DNA from: Irineochytrium annulatum
Lineage: Eukaryota; Chytridiomycota; Chytridiomycetes; Chytridiales; Chytridiaceae
Assembly (NCBI GenBank): GCA_027600665.1
Contig: JADGJL010000068.1
Span: 1-48,810 of the forward strand
Direction of reading: 5' to 3'
DNA: 48,810 nt
Part shown: one piece after another, positions 43,027 to 48,810 of the stretch
Layout: every line of letters begins with the position of its first letter
Position numbering within the stretch: the first letter of the stretch is position 1
Notes under the pieces: model-generated
What the model was told of the DNA's origin: nothing
What the model saw: the letters and a program-made list of their open reading frames with translations, nothing else
Database searches by the model: none
Made by a program: the position numbers and the translations under genes

Positions 43027-46000
43027 ATGCCGCCAGTCGAACTCAACGCTCCGCCAGGCGATGGGCGAACATGCATGCAGCCAGCCGGTGAAGAGTTGGT
43101 TCCGACGCTGCGGCCCGGTGCGACCGGCATGCGTTGGGAGTTCTGGTTCTCTCTCCAAGACTCTCGAACGGAGGCCATCTGGCGGAGAAAGCTAGGCGCG
43201 TTTCAGGCCACCCTCGTGGAGGCCTTTAGCCCTCAAGCCGGGAAGCTTGTTAAGTTCGTCAATGGGAAGGAAGTAACGCTGCAAGAGCTGGCCGCGGCGC
43301 AGGGGGTGGAGCCCATTGACCTTTACAAGAGTTACGTGGGGAAGGTAACATCCCATCCGTACGAGGTAGGCTTGCCGAGAGTGTCATCGCATTTCTAATC
43401 AACATGTGAAGGCCGTCCTGCGGAAGCTTCCAGAGGGCTACGAGATGTTTTCGTTTTCGGTAAGAAGTGAGATTTGGGCTTTGCATGCTCTGTCACTGGT
43501 TTTAATCGTTGCTCAGTTTGAGCCGAAGGACTGCAGGATTGAACGGGAGGAGAATGCTTCTGTGTCTGCGCCGAACAACAAACCAAAACTTACGTGGGTA
43601 GCTTTCTCGCCTCTCAGCTATCTTGTTCCGTCCGTTGGCTTGTTGATGGTGTTCTCACACAATTTGCAGGGCCTTTAACGGCGTTACGTATCGTACGGAT
43701 CCTTATATGTGCGGTCACCCCGGGTTCTCCAAGTTCAGATCATCGAACGAGTTCCTTCCGCACCTCATGTGGTTGTACTTTTGCTACAAGATGTGCCCCG
43801 GGAACCCCGTGAACGAGGAGCAATGGAAACTTCGGGATTACAAGGACTGTTCGTGTTTATACTGCTTCAAGTACGTTTCTGATTCGCATTCGAATTCACC
43901 TTCATTTAGCGCGATTACTTTTTCCGCAGGTACATCTCGCACTTCTCGAATCACTTCTACCTCCGTCTCACGCGACCGCGTACGGGCCTGGGGAAACGAG
44001 ATTTCCATGCGCCGTCACCGCCGCCCTGCTTTCGGAGGGGCGAGAAGGTCTGGGCTCGGGTCGTGATCACCACGGAAGGCGATATTGAGGCGGCGACGGC
44101 GGTCTACACCACCCTCCTAGCGGACATGGTTTCGATCCCGTTGCCGACAAACCCGGATGTGAGCGGGAAGGGCAAGGTCGTCTACTGGCCGGCCGAGATT
44201 GAATCGCGGAAGGTCGAGGACGACAAGATCATGCGGCAGATCCTCAAGACCCATTTTGAGAACCAGCGCAAGCAGCAGAGCCGGAAGAGGATTGGCGGTA
44301 ACCCAGACACGATGCCTCCGCCACAGCAGAATACCGTCCCCGAGAAGGCAGCCGCTCCCGTCGATCCGGATATGGAGGATCCGGGGGCTCAGAAGCCGTT
44401 TACCGTGCTGTACCGGGTGCGGCTGTTGGGGACGGAAGGGGATGGGCCGAATAAGGGGAGGGTGCTGCTAGATGTCGAAACGGGCTCCTTGCAACCGTTC
44501 TTGCAGAGGAAGGGCCCGTTTCCGGGCACACCCCTGTTGCCGGACGGCCTGGACGGTGCAGATTGCGTGAAGATTACCTCCGAGTACAAAGAGGTTTTTT
44601 TTTTTTCGTTTTCTCTGTTGGTATATATCCAAAAGGCTAATAGGTTGAAACGTAGGGCATAGCATCTATAAACGGTTCCGCGAAGCAAGTTCGGCCCTCG
44701 CAAGATCACAAGTCCGCCTTGATGTTTGGCAACGAGGTCATCCGCGTCGGGGATCTCGTTCGATTGAGGCCCGCGCAAGGTTCCGTGCTCGAGCGGGCGT
44801 TTGAAATTCGAGCGTTTACGTTTCTCAAAGAGGGGAGAATTCGGCTGTCGGGGGTACGCTGGGAGCGCGACGAGCGATTCGCGATCTCAATGCACTTGTA
44901 CCACACGAGAGTCATGAAGTGGGACCCGATGGAGAGCGAAAAGGCTCCCCTGGCCGAAGTCGAGGTCACGGAGGTCGCCGGCCGCTTCTACCCGATCATT
45001 CAAGACGGGCTCAAAGTCGGGAGCTATGGGGCGGCGATGTATTGGCAAGACTGGCACAACACGATGGATCATAACTCGGCGATGCCGATTAAGCGGCAGG
45101 ACTACTACTCGGCGGGCGACACGGTGGTGACGAATACGGACGACGGCGATGTCGTGCGAGCGACTGATGGCTCGATTAAAAAGCGGTTGGAAGGGGCACC
45201 CGTTAGGCGGACGACGATCGGGCCGGGCACGCTTCCGACAGAACTATTACCAGCAAAACGGAAGCGACACTCGGAGCCGGTGATGAAGCCGCGGAACAGG
45301 AAGCCACTTGGTGTACGAAAGCAATCCGCAAAGATAACGGCTGCACCTGAGTCGAGTTCGGCCGATGAGGCGACTCGTTGCATTTGCGCTTCGGGTAAGA
45401 AGACCTTTGGTCTTTCTTTTATTTACGTAACTCCTCGGTAGATGCAAATTTCGGCGACATGATACTCTGCGATCAGTGTAACAAGTGGCAGCATACGGCC
45501 TGCATGAACGTGCAACTGAGCGACTACCCTGACGGCGTGCCGTATTTTTGCGAGGATTGCGACCCGGACAATCATCCATACTACAGGGACCGTCGGCATA
45601 GCGACTTAACTGGTCGACAGGCGACTTCGGAATCACGCTCGGTATCCTCTGGTCTCGTCGTCGAGAGCCTTAGTGACCGCGAACGAGATGCGAATTGGAA
45701 CGGAGGTAATTTCCGGTGGTGAGTTGCTTTGCTAAAGATTGTTGAACAGGCTCCTCCCTGAAGCGCCGTCGACTGCCAACGGAGAACGTACTTCTGGGCA
45801 AGCACCACATGGATGACAAAGGACTCGCGTCTTTACCCGGACCGGCCGCACCTGTTCAGGCGTCGGCGGCCTCGTTTAGTTCGATCGAAGCGCCGTCAGA
45901 AGTGTCGGCGAACGGCGGCCTTCCCACAATTAAATTCTCGCCTAAGCGGCCCAGGGAGGAGGCGTCAGCGGCATCGTGGCCTCCGGTGACCAGAGCGTCG

Positions 46001-47926
46001 TCAACTGGCAAGAATACTTTTGCACAAATCCTCCGCGAGAAGGATCCAACGAAGCTCGCGGAAGAAGTGGCAGAGGAGCTGCCGTTGAAGAGAACGAAAG
46101 CAACGGAGCCAGAACCGCGCGCCAAGCAGCCCTCCACAGTTCTATCAATATCCGCAGTCCCGCCCGCCGCTCCACAATCACGAATCAACGCTTTAAAGAC
46201 GCCGCGGAATATGCCTCTGGCGTTGTCTCAGCAGTCACTTCCCCTCTTTTCCCCTGACATCGCGAATTCAAAACTACCCCCCGCTCTCCCTCCTATGGCG
46301 GCCAACGCGGGCTCATCCTCGATATTAACATCGACGCATGCTATACCGACGATCCCTTTGGTGGTGGCTGGAGCGGAATCGTCCCCTAATGTTACGGCGA
46401 CTTCATGTACGTTTCCTTCGGCGACTGGAGCGCAAGCCAATTTGCAACCGTCAACATCAACACCTCCACCCTCTACCATCCCTTTATCGGCGGCTGGCGT
46501 GGGTCCGCCGTCCAGGACCGCTCCCTCGACGCAGCCACCTGCCCTTCCCCCGTCGCCGTTTGGCGCCGGTCCATCGTCCTCTGCGCCGGCCCCACCGCCC
46601 TCCGGTCCCTTCACTTGCGGGCTCGAGGGATGTACGCGGGTCTACATGGAGGTGGAGAAGCTGCGGGCGCATCAGCGGCATAAGGTGTTGAGTTGCAACT
46701 TCCCAGGCTGTACCAAGACGTTCCACCGGGCGCTCACGCACATAACGCATCAAAACTCGCATACTGCATCATCTGCCACTACTGGCGCCACGAAAGTTTC
46801 CGGAACGGCAGCGAAGGGGCAGGGTGCCAGCACTTCGTTGCGTGGGGCATCGTCTCAAGACAGAGGAGGCTCGGGTATGGCGGGATCAATGTCTCCATTA
46901 TTGCCATCGATTTTTGGTTTGCCGGCGAATCAAGTCACGGTGGCCGATGGTGGAGCCGGGAGTGAAGACGGGCTGGCGAAGACGATGTTGAAGCGGGCGG
47001 CCGGAATTCAGGGTGCGGCTAACGGTCCCGCTGGAGCTCGGGACCGCGCGGGCTCACAGAGAGTGGGCACTGAACTGCTTGCGCTGTCCGCCAATCGGCA
47101 GAATGCGAAGAGGCAAGGAGATGAGGGTGAGGGAAAGGAGGATGAGGAGAAGGGGATAGGCGACGAGAGTAAGCTGGAGGACGAAGTGGAGAGGATGAAC
47201 GAGAAGAGGCGGAAGGATCAAGCGGTGAGGACGGTTAACGAGGCGAAGAGGAAGGACGAGGAGACGAAGGCGAAGCTCGAGGAGAAGAGGAGGTTGAAGG
47301 GTGACGAGGAGAAGCAGAAGGTGATGGTCAAAGAGGAGGCGAAGGTTAGAGGTGGGTCCGGCGAGCCGGGGCCGAATAAGGTGGTGGAGGAGATTTGGCC
47401 CTTAATGAGATCGGAGGAGGTTAGTGACGGGGACGTTGATGTTGCTGCCGCACGCGAGGGCGGGGTCGAAAACGTCGCCTCGGCTATTGCGGACAAGCCT
47501 TTTACAACCTCTGTGGCCGTGACGACCATCACGACTTCATTGGCGAACACGGAGGGCGTGGCCGTTGTTTCGAGCGAGATCACAACCGCCCGCTCGACGG
47601 ACGGCTTCCTCCAGATGCCGATGGAGATTTCAACGGCCCCCGTAACGGGCCTCACGGTCTCGTGCGAGGCTAGATTGGAGGTCGAGACCCCCGCCATCAC
47701 CGCAGACGCTATATCAGACGCTAAGCTATTGATCACCCGGGTCAGGGCGGGTGCCACCACTGAGACCAGCGCGGTGCTGGGTTGGGAGAGCGTTGCGCTC
47801 ACCCGATGTGTTCAGCCCGAAGCGAGGGACTACGTGGTGATCAGCGAGGAGGAGTTGGATCTTGGTGGCTTTGAGCTTGACAGTAAGAAGGCGGACAGTA
47901 GCAGGAGAGCGGGGTTGGATGCTTAG
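43027..47926 (+). CDS. clr2: Clr2-type transcriptional silencing protein with PHD finger and C2H2 finger
   Basis: Eight exons: 43027-43365, 43412-43459, 43517-43593, 43670-43870, 43930-44593, 44656-45394, 45442-45705 and 45750-47926; 1502 residues. The N-terminal Clr2 domain has KLPEGYEMFSFS, TDPYMCGHPGFSKFRSSNEF, LPHLMWL and DCSCLYCFKYISHFSNHFYL. A central Clr2/BAH-like domain follows at about 464-560 (MFGNEVIRVGDLVRLRPA, ERAFEIRAFTFL). A PHD finger at about 685-732, split by a 47-nt intron, reads RCICASGDANFG, MILCDQCNKWQHTACM and YFCEDCD. Farther on, a C2H2 pair near 1064-1120 reads FTCGLEGCTRVYMEVEKLRA, then LSCNFPGCTKTF with HITHQNSH; the second finger spacing is atypical. A coiled Lys/Glu region follows. 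Clr2 is part of the SHREC deacetylase complex for heterochromatic silencing in fission yeast (about 540 residues). The extra reader domains are unusual. Splicing across all junctions keeps the frame. Confidence 0.82.
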
Positions 47927-48577
47927 AATCACACTTCGCTTTCCGCACGATCTACTTTTTTTCTCACTTGTTAATTTACACTCATACTCTCTCTCAGTGC
48001 ATTCATGCCAATTATATTAGGCATCGGAATTATCAGTACCGGTCGAGGTGTGAGAAGTCATCTGCTTGCTGGTTGTCGCCGTATACAGTAGGCGGTTATG
48101 CCCGTATATTTCCGGTGTGCCCTCATTGTCATTTCCTATGATTTCTTTCTGTATTTGCGCATTCTGTATATTGAGCTGAGTTAAGGAAGAGATCGAGCGT
48201 GAGGGCCTTCCTTCTTGAAAATGACGAAGTATGCTGAGGTTATATAGCGCCGAGTAAATTAAGAATGATTTGTAATGCTGCTGAGAAACTCAATTGCGTT
48301 GTCAACTTCATCAATCTTGTTACTGGAACCATGCACGCAAAACAACCACTAATTGTTGTAAAAGAAGATAAAATACAAGGTATGTTTTGATGAGAAGAGC
48401 ATGACAGAGTAGGTGACTCAACCAATGAATGCGAGCGTAAGAAACGTACTATAAAAAGCACCTCAGATGCGCCATCCCAACAAATCCTGTAAGGAGTAAG
48501 GGATCTGCATATCGCTAAAACCCGAAGCGGCCACCCAAGCAATGCGCCCTCACGCCCCCCCGCCTACATTCTCGAAA
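47927..48577. other. intergenic between converging genes
   Basis: 3' UTRs of the Clr2-type gene (plus) and the gene entering from the right (minus). T-rich stretch just after the stop at 47950-47970. No supported coding frame. Confidence 0.45.
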
Positions 48578-48810
48578 TCAACCCCTCAAACTCGCGGGCG
48601 GCAGCGGTACATCCTCCACAGCGATCAAATGTTCTCCCGCCCTTGCCCCATTATCATCCGCAAACGGATTCTCCGCTGGCCTTGTCGCACCCGCCCCCGC
48701 ACGCTCCCTCTCGGCAGCCAACGCCGCAGTCGCGGCCGCATCCTTCGCGGCCTCCCCCTCGCTCGGCGTGTACTCCGGCAGCCTGGGATGATACGTCGGC
48801 AGGTCCTGGA
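48578..48810 (-). CDS. 3' end of an unidentified protein (partial at window edge)
   Basis: An open minus-strand frame enters from the right edge and ends at a TGA at 48580-48578, giving 76 C-terminal residues. It includes DLPTYHPRLPEYTPSEGE, an Ala/Glu/Arg-rich helix, ENPFADDNGA and the end EDVPLPPASLRG. NPF is a possible EH-domain binding motif. I do not recognise a family. Codon use is GC-rich like neighbouring genes. Confidence 0.55.
   Translation of the reverse strand, partial: QDLPTYHPRLPEYTPSEGEAAKDAAATAALAAERERAGAGATRPAENPFADDNGARAGEHLIAVEDVPLPPASLRG

Noticed and set aside
47218..47802. Minus-strand frame of 194 codons
   Set aside because: Antisense of the Lys/Glu-rich tail of the Clr2-type protein.

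Overview
The window reads as nuclear DNA of a filamentous or zoosporic fungus: GC-rich, gene-dense, with many short GT-AG introns (mostly about 45-90 nt) whose removal joins recognisable domains. Fungal hallmarks are a PacC/Rim101 three-finger regulator, a Bir1 protein with two BIR domains, a Clr2-type silencing protein, a Pex24/dysferlin-type peroxin and a Sup35-like eRF3. A probable FBF1 homologue (a ciliary transition-fibre protein) points to a flagellated, chytrid-like fungus rather than a yeast or mushroom. That placement is inference.

Layout, left to right: the 3' end of an unidentified gene (1-302); a Sel1-repeat protein; an unknown acidic/basic protein; a Ser/Pro/Thr-rich single-pass membrane protein ending in an SH3 domain; FBF1 on the minus strand, head-to-head with a secreted, probably GPI-anchored GH26 glycosidase; a minus-strand peroxin with an N-terminal C1 domain; bir1; then four minus-strand features: pacC, the pyruvate dehydrogenase E1-alpha gene, a kinesin-13-like motor and (weak) a small membrane ORF. 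Next come a plus-strand membrane protein of unknown function, a calpain with a C2 domain, an OsmC-like protein head-to-head with a SETD3-like methyltransferase bearing an N-terminal membrane segment, and the urease accessory genes ureG and ureF, head-to-head with 65 bp between start codons. The window ends with eRF3, a very large Clr2-PHD-C2H2 chromatin protein and the 3' end of an unidentified minus-strand gene.

Functional groups: UreG and UreF act together in nickel loading of urease. PacC (ambient pH) and urease (ammonia release) are both linked to pH and nitrogen physiology, but nothing here shows direct coupling. Bir1, the kinesin and the Clr2 protein concern chromosomes and microtubules; FBF1 concerns the flagellar base. 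There is no operon logic, mobile element, rRNA, tRNA or CRISPR array that I could find. The features most worth a second look are the Clr2-PHD-zinc-finger fusion, the C1-peroxin fusion, the apparent one-base frame break in the eRF3 N-terminal exon, and the His-rich exon-repeat extension of UreG. Exon boundaries were worked out by hand from GT/AG signals, reading phase and protein continuity.
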